Of a DNA stretch of 64,000 nt, positions 44,254 through 57,099 are shown piece after piece. Position numbers and translations under genes: made by a program. The DNA is from Dermacentor variabilis (taxonomy: Eukaryota; Arthropoda; Arachnida; Ixodida; Ixodidae), in assembly GCF_050947875.1 (NCBI RefSeq), contig NC_134569.1, positions 201,010,627 through 201,074,626 on the forward strand, read 5' to 3'. Below the pieces are notes generated by a model, which was not told where the DNA came from, did no database searches, and saw only the letters and a list, made by a program, of their open reading frames with translations. Position 1 is the first letter of the stretch; the number at the start of each line of letters is the position of its first letter.

Positions 44254-47215
44254 CAGAGGTGGCTTTGCAAAGCGTCACACCCGTGTTTCTACGCGTGAGG
44301 TAAACGTGCACCTATTTACTCAATGTTTTGGAGGCGCTGCAACAGATGGAGCACGGGTCGGTCACAAGCTCTACTGTACGGAGCCTAAAATTGCAGGGGC
44401 GACCGGTGGCAATTTCTTTTCCGACGTCTTCCGATTACTTGATATTTCAGTGCAAGGGCGACTCACCGAGCGACTGGGCTAACGAAGTGTGAGCACCTTT
44501 GGTGCCACGTTTAACTGAACGGCTCGGATGGTTGGACCGTGCAACAGCTTTCGGTTTGTACCGGTCACGGTACGGTGTACGGCGCGGTTCGTTTTCCGGC
44601 GGCGGCTGCCGGATTCCGACGGGGGCGACATGCAAACACGGCCTCTTGCAAAGCTTGCGGTCCACGTGCTGTCTTGCTCGCGTATCCTTTCTAGCGAATT
44701 CCGCTCTCGCTACTTGTCACACCGACAACGCGCATGTCATTGGTACACCTGGGCCACCGGTAGCGGAACGTTCAAGATAGAAGAGGAACGCAAGATAGGT
44801 CACGAATATAGCTTGGGGACAAGATAAATCCCAAAGGCTGCAAAATTCTTGTCCGAAGTCATTCGCCAACGCTGTCATACATAAGTCACAACTGACTTAA
44901 ACCCCGCGATTTATTTAGCCTAGTTCATCGCGGCGCCTACAAGAAAAACAACAACGAAAACAAAAGAGAACCCGTTAATTTTGGGGGAGTCACACAGCAA
45001 AGTCATTCCCCATAAATGAACTAGCTGGGCTGAATGAAAATGGACCACTAGACCAGAGCACTCATGAAAAGCACTCTCTCCCCTCGTCTTGCGAACTCTA
45101 AAGTTCGCTCGCGAACAAAACTGTCACGAGCCGACGCACCAAAACTCCAACCGAAGCGTCGCACGCTACGTGATGCGCCACACGTAAACGCTTCGACAAG
45201 GCATTAAGATAACGTAAGCGCTACAGGAGCATTCGCACAAAACTGGCTTGATTCAGCACTGCCCGAAAAATTCTCAGCGCACTTCCCTGGCTTCGTTTCA
45301 TTCCAGCAAGCGCGTTTCGCTATATAAGGTCTCCCCGGCTGTCGTTATGCAATCGGTAACAAGGTTCAATTTATATTCATTCACAGCGATATATAACACT
45401 GCATAGTGCAAACACAGACAAGCGTCACGGTTCTCAGCGAACAGCTATACGACGTAGGCGCCCGTTATGTCTCACAACGGATGAAAGTGGAGCGACGGAA
45501 TCCCCAGTACACAAAGCGTCTGCCATCGTGAAGCGCTCACTTCCGTGCGCTCGACTCTAGCTCCCATCGCGATATCATCGACGGCCGCGCACTTCCTTGG
45601 GAGCAAAGTCTCGCTTCATTTGAAGCCTTCAACTCGCGCTCTGTTCTCTTCCGTTCCTCTTCCTTTCGGACAAACCAACTCGTCCGTGTCACGCTGGCGC
45701 CGACGGCGCGCGAGCACACTCGATTAGCTCTGGTCGGCATACTTTACCTCGTTTCAGCAATTCCGTGCATTATGGCCACAGCTCCGTTCGAGCACGGCAT
45801 CATGGCAGCAAAGTCATCACTATGCTGCAGTGCTCCCTCTGACACGCACGGCGTTCCTCGGAGTTAGAAGGGCTCTAAGCTGCCAGAAATACACTTCTAG
45901 CACTGACATACACCCCCCCCCCCTCCACACAAAGACACATACACTTCGTAGAACTAAGGCGATCGGATGCGCTTTTGAGCTGCGTTCCCGCTTTCTCTGG
46001 TACTGCCCGCAACTGGTGGCAAGCGGCCTAGATCGTTCCGCATCTTCCACCCCTCGCCCACTTCGCCTGCCAGCGCAGGATCAGTTCGGCGACGAGGCGT
46101 CTATCACCATGGCGACGACCCGGACCTCCAAGCAGACGGCAGTGGCTGCCACGTCATCCGCTACCGCTGGTTGACCGGCTCCTGCTTTGGAAAACCGGGC
46201 ACCTTTATCCAGGGCGCTCTAAACCACCGAGAGTTGCTGATGCCGAATTGAAATTAGGAGAACAGTTCGGGGCACACAGGCGCGTTCTCTGGATTGGCAA
46301 CATCATTACTACTTTCTACGCTTAGGTATCGTTCGGTGGCATACGAAACCTAACCGAAATTAAGTATAGCTCAGGCTCATTAAACACAAAGACGGTTCTG
46401 AGAAAGGTAGCCTAATTAGCGCACTATCGGTACAGTATAAAGAAGAAATGCAGGCATGGAAGGTAGGTAAGTTCATCGACTCGACCCATTCTCCAGGCTA
46501 CTCGAAGAAACTAACTTCGTGTGCTTCTGCCCACGGGTACCATTTTGTAGAGATGCATTCCACGTATTTCTATTCCACTCTTATCCATCCTTCACAGCCG
46601 GCTCATCCCATCCCATCCCATTGATTATGGGGGCGGAGCGTCCCTCTGACCACTGATTAAGCGCGAAAAGCATGAAAAAGAATAGCACCGGAAAAGACAT
46701 TCGCACAATATGGCGGCCCCGTTACCATTAAAACAGCAAGACTAACATATTTCACGCACCAATGAAGTCGTTATTTACTGCCGCCAGCTCTAACTGGCCG
46801 TTCTAAGGCGACAGTCTCAGAAATAGGCAATTCCATTCCTACACCACATTAACAAGGTGGAGCGAGACGAAGTGTTACAGCTCTGTAATTCCTTCTTACC
46901 CTTTCCCTCCTGTCCCCACTCTCCTCCACATGCCTCTGCCCATTCTAACCCGCTAAACACATCAGTGCTTGAAGCAATCCTACAGGCTACGACGCTACGC
47001 GCCGTCTTTGAGTAACGAAGCAAAAAGTCTAACTTTCGGTTGCCGAATATTTGGAAGCGCCTGCCCGTTACAAGAACATCAAGAAGTAGCTCAGTTCATA
47101 ATAACCATATCGTGAAATACGGGCGTGTATAAGTCTAGGTAGTCACACGTTCGTACATACATTATCCATGAGTAATTTCGTATTCATAAAGTGAACGCTA
47201 GCATAAAATGAACGT
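44254..47215. other. No gene certain; possible first exon at 46109
   Basis: 45480-46200 is GC-rich. ATG at 46109 sits in a strong start context (tatcaccatggcg) and opens M-A-T-T-R-T-S-K-Q-T-A-V-A-A, stopping at 46172. A short S/T/A-rich first coding exon of a host gene is possible but not shown: there is no strong donor, and no downstream exon was recognised. 44300-44800 is moderately GC-rich without a supportable frame. Confidence 0.3.
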
Positions 47216-47335
47216 GATAGCCGTGGCTATGGCCGTATACATGCTAAGCTTGAGGTCGCAGGTTCGATTACCTGAGCAGGCGGCCGCCTCCTGATACAGA
47301 AAGACTCGTGCACCGAGCTTCGAGTGCACGTCGTA
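47216..47335 (+). mobile_element. Ruka-like tRNA-derived SINE fragment
   Basis: Box A-like tggctatggccg (47224-47235) and box B ggttcgattacc (47261-47272) have tRNA spacing. They are followed by aggcggccgcctcctgat, actcgtgcaccgagctt and gagtgcacgt, the same body order as the SINE at 7944-8174 read in the opposite orientation. The 3' end is diverged. Confidence 0.65.
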
Positions 47336-50300
47336 TATGAAATAGCCACATTTTCATCTTCAGCCTCCCCCAACGATGTCTCTTATAACCTGTGCGTTGC
47401 ATCGGGAGGTTTAACTCCATCAACCTACCAATCAGAGAAGACGCATCGTTGACAACATAATGTAGACACCGTAGGAGCTGCTCAAGAACACTGGGAAACA
47501 AAGCCCGAAGCAGTTTTGTACGCGTTAGAATTACCGTACAGTAACTGATGTAACCATTGTAACCGTAATCGAGAAGTGAGACCTGGTGTATATATGATTA
47601 GATTGAAAATAAATAAAAAGAAGATTAATTAAACACCTTAGAGTTAAAGAAATTTAGAGGGACCATAAAGGTCGCAGTCTCGCCCGAAAGGCGAAGCATC
47701 GTTTGCGAAAGTAAATTTGTAGACAGGTTTACCAAGTAAGGATAGTTGTTTTATCGGCGTGTAGACATTCGCTTAGTAACCAAATTAAAAACCTTGGTGT
47801 CACGCGCGCACAAGCTAACATGCACACATCTCACTCGATGACCGAAGAGACTCCCTGTCGAAACGCTGGAGGGAGGAAGGGCGGCAGCAACAGCGAGCGA
47901 ATTGACCATCGTGCTGCCTCTCACTTCAACGCAAACTAAGCGGCAAAAATAGTGCACACGGAGCTAGCAGCACTGTCCCCGTCGCCGATCGCTTTTAAGA
48001 TCCGCGCAACACGCAGCAGCCGCCGGAGTAGAACGCCCACCCCCCTCCCACCGGGACCTCCCGCGCGACGGAAGACCCTCGCTTACTCTCCGTTACCCTG
48101 CCCTGAGCGCGCGAGATCGAGCCGCCATCTTCGGCTCACCGTCGCACGCTTTCCCTCGCACATGCAGCATACGGTGTGCCGCGACAACGTCATCGCCCTC
48201 GGACTTTTTATACGGAACATCAGGTCGACGGCAGAAATGCGACTGGAGTGTCCTTATAATTGCTATCACAATAATATGAATAGTGAGGAAAGTAGCAATT
48301 AGCAAGGTTCCTATTTTGCTTGTTTGTTTGCTTGCTTGCTCCAATAAGATACATTTTGCTGAGACACCACGTTTTCATCTTCTTCTTTCATATTTTGTGT
48401 TTTTAAGAACATCTTTGTCACGTGTGAATATCATCTTTATCCTCGCTCTTCGGGGTCCGTTTTCTTTTGCGAATTATCCAAAATTAACAAACATTTAGTT
48501 TAAAAGAATTTTTTACTAAGCGGCGAAAACGTAGTGCCCACGAACATTTTATTTCTGCGAAGGCACGTACGCACATTACCTTTTCCACGCTCAAATAAGC
48601 TAGAACACTCGCAAGCGTTTCACCGTGCGTGCCATTCTCGTGATACTAGCACGGCACTCAACTTTCCTTCAAACAAGCAAAGAGATACATTGCGAAACAA
48701 AGCATCACGTCAAAGGGCAAAACGCGGATTCTCAAAGGGGCCCATCCTCGTATGAGACGCAGCGGCAGCGAGAGAAAAATTTACCCGCGAAAACCCTCGG
48801 GATTGCGACCCTCGGAATAGAGGAAAACACCGAGGGCGCCAGCTCGTGCTTTCCGTGGCACACATAGGAACAGCTCGCGAGTCAGCAGTGTCTCAAAAAA
48901 AAAAAAAAGAAAGAAAAAACAGGAAAGGACGTGAGGAACATGGTCCATGATCGATCGAACACGCCAGTCGTTCAGAACTCGCGCAGAAGCAAAGCGCGCT
49001 GTCACGCCACGCTTGGCACGAACGCCGACGAAACGGCTAATTGCTAACCCGCGGATCTACAGTAAACAACAACAACAACAACAACAACAAAAAACCCGGA
49101 AATAGCGACAGTCTACTATAGGAAGCGGATACGTACCACGTGGGACTCCGGTGCGGTTTTTGCTAGGAGTAATCAACGATCGAGCCAGGACCATGCGATA
49201 CACAAGGATGGCAGAGAAGAGAGTCTCCTGAAGAGGGCGGATGACAAAAGTGCTGTGACCGAAGGGCGCGTCAGCGCAGTCCCACACTAAACCTGCGAAA
49301 TCCGGCGCCGTTTCAGAACACGCGAGTTGGCTAATGACTCGCACGCGTTTGCAATCAGAAACCTCGCAAGGGACCAAGATAAGTAAAAAAAAAAGGAAAA
49401 AGAATACGCCCGCTAGTGTCCCAAACTATTATCCGTGCTTCGTGCTTAAACTAAGTATTAAATTTTTTTTTCTGTTTTTCTTACATGCTGCCTTGAAAAA
49501 GCGGCAATAAGAAACCATCATCGCCGGTTCGATTCGGTTCAGTGTCGAAGAATAGGAAAAGAGCGGTGCGAGCCTAATTTCTCAACCCGGCCATCGGGGA
49601 GGAACGTCTATGGCGTTCACACACTAGTACAAAATGTTTTATTGGTTTTCTGTGTCGCTTGGTAGCTACTATAGTAGAGAATAGGATAGAGCGGGAAACA
49701 CCGGCATCCAAGCGGCAATCAAGCAAAACGACATCTGCACCAAGGATGTTAACATAGCCGAATACCCACCTAACGCTCGATTCGCTGTCTCCGGTCCGTA
49801 ATGACCTTTCGCTGAATTGCAACCTGGTAAACACACCGCTTCGCCGAAAACAGTAGTCAAGCTTCGCCGCACATTACGCCTGTTCGAAACGACGACGACG
49901 CCAGCGGTGTTTCTCGTGCTTCCGGCGGAGAACAGGCTCTGTGCCTTTCACGCCAGAGTGTTCGTTATAATTTATATACAAAGCCCGCAGCTATGGCGAA
50001 GGTACAAATGCTGTAGCCGTACCATTTGTGAGTGGTGTCATTTTCTTTTTACTCTAGACACGGCAGCAGAGCGGACCACTTGCATACTGTCACTTAACGA
50101 ATTTAGCTGTGCTCGCCGTCATGTTTCTGTTACAGTAAAGAGGTAGTCACGTAATGGTTACTGAAGCGCGCAGACTGGCAGCAAGTGATAGATGAAGGAG
50201 TGGTTACGGACCCTATGACTGGAATTAAATTAAATAAATATAAATTATAAATGTGAGGTCTCAGGAAGAAGACCATTGTGGTGGGGCACAAGGTCCACCG

Positions 50301-50825
50301 TCGCAGGTTTCGCTTGAATGGGCGCCCCTTGACGTGCGGGTGTCACAACCGCGGTCAGTCCGTTTATGTCGTCCAGCGGAGCGGCGATTACAAGTTTGGA
50401 CGAAGTTTATCTTGTGAGCCCGGGCGGGGGAGGTGGGTACTGTGTCCACCTAATATACTGCCCACTTTGACCACCGCTGATTGATTGGAGCTGAACCAGC
50501 GAGAAGCAAACTGGCTGTGGGCACCTGTTTCTTTCTCGCTGGTACCCCAGCCCAACCAGTCATCACTTCAGCAGCAACCGACATGAACATGTCAACTAGG
50601 TGGACATTTACAGAAAACCCCCTGGCTTGCACTTTTATGTGCAATTTCCTTGAGCTTGAAGGCAACGAAATTTACTCAGCAATGTGGTGTTAGAGACAGC
50701 TTCATCAGCCGCGGCGCAGATAAAAGAACAGGTGTCTCTCTTTTTTTTTCTGCTTTTGCTACAAACCTAGCAAGCAAGCTATTGCACTGGGGGAAGAATG
50801 TTCAGGTGCGTTTTGTGTAACTTAC
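47336..50825. other. No gene recognised
   Basis: Simple repeats include (aac)n at 49065-49094 and poly-A at 48895-48908. GC-rich 47960-48130 and 49560-49960 have overlapping frames only. ggagtgtccttataattgct (48244) and a diverged partner near 29211 suggest ends of one dispersed repeat family. Confidence 0.5.
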
Positions 50826-50834
50826 ACAAACAAT
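50826..50834. repeat. Left 9-bp target-site duplication of the foldback SINE
   Basis: ACAAACAAT, repeated exactly at 51225-51233. The preceding bases differ. Confidence 0.75.
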
Positions 50835-51224
50835 CATGAGAAGCCAACAAACACTGACACCAAGGACAACATAGGGGAAATTACTTGTGCTTAATGAATG
50901 AAATAAACGATAAATTAGTGGAAATTAAAGTGGATGAAAAAAGAACTTGCCGCAGGTGGGAGCCGAACCCACAACCTTCGCATTTCGCGTGCGATGCTCT
51001 CTTCGCGAAATGCGAAGGTTGTGGGTTCGGCTCCCACCTGCGGCAAGTTGTTTTTTCATCCACTTTAATTTCCACTAATTTATCGTTTATTTCATTCATT
51101 AAGCACAAGTAATTTCCCCTATGTTGTCCTTGGTGTCAGTGTTTGTTGGCTTCTCATGATATGGCTAATAAAAAAAATCGGGCCCCTCGGTTAACCCCCT
51201 TTCTTCTCGTTTATACAAACAATG
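50835..51224. mobile_element. Head-to-head foldback of a tRNA-derived SINE
   Basis: The arms at 50833-50989 and 51004-51160 are reverse complements over 157 bp with one mismatch seen (near 50944/51049), around a 14-bp spacer. The right arm is a plus-strand SINE: a tRNA 3' half (gcgaaatgcgaaggttgtgg, box B gggttcggctccc, acceptor gcggcaag), a body, and a unique 3' end with gggcccctcggttaaccccc (51180-51209). The left arm is an inverted copy of the same region without that 3' end. One 9-bp duplication flanks the whole 390-bp unit, so it seems to have inserted once. The RNA would fold into a near-perfect 157-bp hairpin. Both strands show the same spurious 75-codon frame, as expected from the palindrome. 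Confidence 0.88.
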
Positions 51225-51233
51225 TGTGTCGCA
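51225..51233. repeat. Right 9-bp target-site duplication of the foldback SINE
   Basis: ACAAACAAT, pairing with 50826-50834. Confidence 0.75.
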
Positions 51234-52068
51234 TCAGTGATGCCTTCCGGGTCTCCCCTATTTCCACACTAAAAAGAGCGGGACAAAGAATCTTCAGGCG
51301 GAACTCATCCTTTGGGGATGTTAATCGTCGTTAATGCGATTATCATTTGAGTAGAGGCGCAAATGTAAATTTGTGGAAGGAGATTCATTATTGAGACGAT
51401 TGGAAAAGATTCGTTTTGTGTTACGCGATTACGAAACTTGTCTGCAGGATTCGCACTGAACATTCGACTCGATATACGACGACAATTCCACGACATTGTT
51501 ACGCGAACGAGGTTGGCATTCCCCCGTTCTCGTCACGGAGCTCCGCAGTGGCCGCACCGTCCAGCTTTTCACCATGAATCCCGGTGGCGACACCTCGTCC
51601 GCATGTACCCAGCACCTCCAGCTAAATGTTACGCCAACAAGGAAAGAAACCCTGAAGGCTATTTACAATGGATATTTACAAAAACAACTGCAGCGCTGGC
51701 TAGTTCAGCCGACAGTTCGAGACCCGGGAGCCGTTCGTCTTTTTCGTCCGTTTCGCGCATTGTCCAAAAGAAACGTGCAATATGCATGTAGCTATATGAA
51801 GGATGACAAAGACCATATTTCACGGAGGAAAGAAATCTTATTCATACACGTAGACTGGAAAATAGTTTATTTATATTTGTGTTATCGGAAAGATAACACG
51901 AGCGCTGGCATGGTCAGGTGGCGGGCGATCGTTGGGCTACCAGAACAGAGAGAATCACAAAGCACGGAAGGAATGAAATGGACGCTTTGGAGGTGTGTGG
52001 TGCGACTCCCGGTCAGCCACGTGATCCATTTTTAATACATAGAACAGTGACGTCACTGTGACGTAGAA
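51234..52068. other. No gene recognised
   Basis: Two overlapping plus-strand frames (51438-51791, 51496-52035) have no recognised motif and no partner exon. TGACGTCA lies at 52048-52055, inside agtgacgtcact, just before the RTE fragment. Confidence 0.45.
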
Positions 52069-53457
52069 GTTACTGAACGTTATACGCAATGCCTCATGAC
52101 CTCGAGCGTACCGGAATCTTGGAAGAACGCTAACATAATCCTAATCCATAAGAAAGGGGACGCCAAAGACTTGAAAAATTATAGACCGATCAGCTTACTG
52201 TCCGTTGCCTACAAACTATTTACTAAGGTAATCGCAAATAGGATCAGGAACACCTTAAACTTCTGTCAAGCAAAGGACCAGGCAGGATTCCGTAAAGACT
52301 ACTCAACAATAGATGATATTCACACTATCAATCAGGTGATAGAGAAATGTGCGGAATATAACCAACCCTTATATATAGCTTTCATTGATTACGAGAAAGC
52401 GTTTGATTCTGTCGAAACCTCAGCAGTCATAGAGGCATTACGGAATCAGGGTGTAGACGAGCCGTATGTAAAAATACTGAAAGATATCTATAGCGGCTCC
52501 ACAGCCACCGTAGTCCTCCATAAAGCAAGCAACAAAATCCCAATAAAGAAAGGCGTCAGGCAGGGAGATACGATATCTGCAATGCTATTCACAGCGTGTT
52601 TACAGGAGGTATTCAGAGACCCGGATTGGGAAGAATTGGGGATAAAAGTTAATGGAGAATACCTTAGTAACTTGCGATTCGCTGATGATATTGCCTTGCT
52701 TAGTAACTCAGGGGACCAATTGCAATGCATGCTCACTGACCTGGAGAGGCAAAGCAGAAGAGTGGGTCTATAAATTAATCTGCAGAAAACTAAAGTAATG
52801 CTTAACAGTCTCGGAAGAGAACAGCAATTTACAATAGGCAGCGAGGCACTGGAAGTCGTAAGGGAATACATCTACTTAGGGCAGGTAGTGACGGCGGATC
52901 CGGATCATGAGACGGAAATAATCAGAAGAATAAGAATGGGCTGGGGTGCGTTTGGCAGGCATTCTCAGATCATGAACAGCAGGTTGCCATTATCCCTCAA
53001 GAGAAAAGTATATAATAGCTGTGTCTTACCAGTACTCACCTACGGGGCAGAAACCTGGAGGCTTACGAAAAGGGTTCTACTCAAATTGAGGACGACGCAA
53101 CGAGCTATGGAAAGAAGAATGATAGGTGTAACGTTAAGGGATAAGAAAAGAGCAGATTGGGTGAGGGAACAAACGCGAGTTAATGACATCTTAGTTGAAA
53201 TCAAGAAAAAGAAATGGGCATGGGCAGGACATGTAATGAGGAGGGAAGATAACCGATGGTCATTAAGGATTACGGACTGGATTCCAAGGGAAGGGAAGCG
53301 TAGCAGGGGGCGGCAGAAAGTTAGGTGGGCGGATAAGATTAAGAAGTTTGCAGACATGGCATGGCCACAATTAGTACATGACTGGGGTTGTTGGAGAAGT
53401 ATGGGAGAGGCCTTTGCCCTGCAGTGGGCGTAACCAGGCTGATGCTGATGATGATGA
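52069..53457 (+). mobile_element. 5'-truncated RTE-like LINE, RT nearly intact
   Basis: One frame runs from about 52069 to the stop at 53431, broken only by TAA at 52771 (context R-V-G-L-stop-I-N-L-Q-K-T-K, consistent with a single AAA to TAA change). It contains [43 protein letters not shown] (catalytic D-D intact), Y-L-G-Q-V-V, L-P-V-L-T-Y-G-A-E-T-W and W-A-W-A-G-H-V-M-R-R. A short 3' UTR and a (gat)n tail follow (53441-53457). The endonuclease is missing by 5' truncation. It belongs to the same family as 35170-39080 but is far less decayed. Confidence 0.9.
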
Positions 53458-55120
<1,663 letters not shown>

Positions 55121-55199
55121 GCCATTACGCTCCCTCCAGAGCGAGCATCGTCCCGATGCTCATCAAATTGTAGTCGTTAGACTCGATGGACAGCTTGTC

Positions 55200-56393
55200 G
55201 GTGTCCACATCATTCAGAAAGATACGGCTTCATGCGCGCCACGTGCACTACTTCAGACATCTGTTGACGGGGTTTGGAGCAGCACGAACAGTCACGCAAG
55301 ATCTCGAAATTCACGTCGCTAATAGGCGCAGAACCTTGTATGGTCCAAAGTATCAGCGTAGAAGTTTCTCAGAAAGGCCTCTGCGTCGTACCGGATACCA
55401 AGCCCAGACCCTTTACCTGTGCGCATAGGCGACGAATTGGTAGTGGAGATTGTTTCGTCGGCGTCACGTTCTTGCTGTGTAGCTATTCTGAGGAGCGCGA
55501 GCTGTCGTGCTTCCTCGGCGCGCTCAGTGAATTCTGCGGCGTCTGCATCTGAATAATTGCAATGAAAGGCAGCATAGCACCAAGCATCGTAGCGACTTCT
55601 CCGCCGTGGATCAAACCAAACGGCGTCATTTTGGTTGTTTCCTGGCGTGCTGTGTAATATGCGAATGTGACGTACGGCAATATTTTGTCCCAATTCGTGT
55701 GCTCCCAATCGACGTACATGCAAAGCATGTACGCAATAGTCCTGTTGAGGCGTTTTGTAAGCCCATTCGTTTGTGGGTGATAGGCTGTCGTCCTCCTATA
55801 CGCTGCGCCACTCAGCGCGAACACAATGCGCAAAACTAAACTGTGAATGTGGTACCTATGTCGGTTATGACGACTGCCGGAGCACCGTGTCTCAGGACAA
55901 TGTTCTCGATAAAGAACCGTGCCGCTTCAGCTGCAGTGCCACTCGGAATCGCCTTGGTTTCTGATTATCGGGTAAGATAGTCCGTTGCGACTATGACCCA
56001 TCTGTTGCCACTGTCAGATATTGGAACGGGGCCAAGAAGGTCCATTCCAATTTGAGCAAACGGCGTTTCCGGTACTGCAACGGGTTGCCATAGCACAGCG
56101 GGTTTAGTAGGTGGTACTTTGCATCGCTCGCACTAAAGGCAAGTTCTAACATAAAGTTTCACTCCTGCAGCGAACCTGGGCCAGTAACATTTTTCTTTGA
56201 TTCGTGCCAACGTTCGCGTGTAACAGAGGTGGCCCGAGCGGGCTTCGACATGGCAGGCTTGCAAGATTTCGTGGCGGAGATTTTCGGGAGCTACTAGCAG
56301 ATAGTTCTTCCCTGCTGAGAGAAGTTCTTCCTTGCAGAGAATTCCATTACGCAAATAGAATGAAAATAGGCTTACTGAATATAATATCGACAC
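55200..56393 (-). pseudogene. Gypsy integrase, catalytic Glu replaced by Lys
   Basis: The HHCC finger (C-H-V-E-A-R-S-G-H ... L-Y-V-R-T-C) lies at 56270-56150, broken by TAG before its last Cys. The core continues with G-M-D-L-L-G-P-V-P (first Asp, near 56042) and A-T-D-Y-L-T. V-V-I-T-D-I-G-T-T-F (near 55860) supplies the second Asp. T-A-Y-H-P-Q-T-N-G-L-T-K-R-L-N follows, where the catalytic Glu is Lys (codon at 55753-55755). F-A-Y-Y-T-A-R-Q-E-T-T-K-M-T-P-F and a C-terminal V-A-R-M-K-P-Y-L (near 55220) complete the domain. It is inactive. Confidence 0.85.
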
Positions 56394-56599
56394 ATTTGTA
56401 GCTCGCCCTTTTAAGAACTCTATGAGTGAGTTGAGCTCCCGGCCATCTTCCTGTTGCCGAGAGATGGCGGCCGCATCAACAACTACTAAAAAAACCCTGC
56501 CTATTCATCCTCGTAGGCGCCATGCGCTTCAATCGGTAACCTCGAGAGGCAGTCGGCATCTAAGTGCTGCCTTCCGAATTTCTAGACTACTGTCATGTC

Positions 56600-57080
56600 G
56601 TATGCTTGAAGCCGTCAGCTGCAGTCAAACGTCCAGAACGTTCTTTCATATTGGTCAACCAACAAAGGGAATGGTGGTCGCTTACGAATTGAAAAGCGCA
56701 GCCGTATAAGTACGGGCGAAACTTCGTGAGTGCCCATATGACAGCCAGACATTCCTTCTCCGTGCTTGAGTAGTTTGACTCAGCCCGGGATAATGTTCTG
56801 CTCGCATAGACAACTACTCGCTGGGCAACGTCTTGCCACTGAAAGAAAACAGCGCAAAGGCCCACGTTCCTTGCATCTGTGTGGATCGCTGTTGATGCAT
56901 CCTCACTAAACTGAGCGAGCACAGGCGGAGTTTGTATGCGCTGCCGTAAATCGTTGAATGCCGCGTGTTGCTCCTCTCCCCATACAAACGCAACGTCTTC
57001 TCTTGTGAGGCGGGTGAGTGGAGAGGCGAGGTGCGCCGGTAATAGGCGCAGAGAGGCAGCAGGTTTGCAGAGCCAGGAAG
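56600..57080 (-). pseudogene. Gypsy RNase H
   Basis: Frame 57204-56593 contains P-P-V-L-A-Q-F, A-I-H-T-D-A-R-N-V-G-L-C-A-V (first Asp), Y-S-S-T-E-K-E-C-L-A-V-I-W-A (Glu) and F-V-S-D-H-H-S-L (Asp). The three acidic residues are present. It would degrade the RNA strand during cDNA synthesis. Confidence 0.85.
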
Positions 57081-57099
57081 CGTCTGATGGACTTCTTAT

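Noticed and set aside
50948..51047. tRNA gene
   Set aside because: Only the 3' half of a tRNA is present in each arm, with an abnormal anticodon loop, and it is fused to a SINE body.
50885..51112. 75-codon frames of nearly identical sequence on both strands
   Set aside because: A direct consequence of the SINE palindrome. Not a gene.
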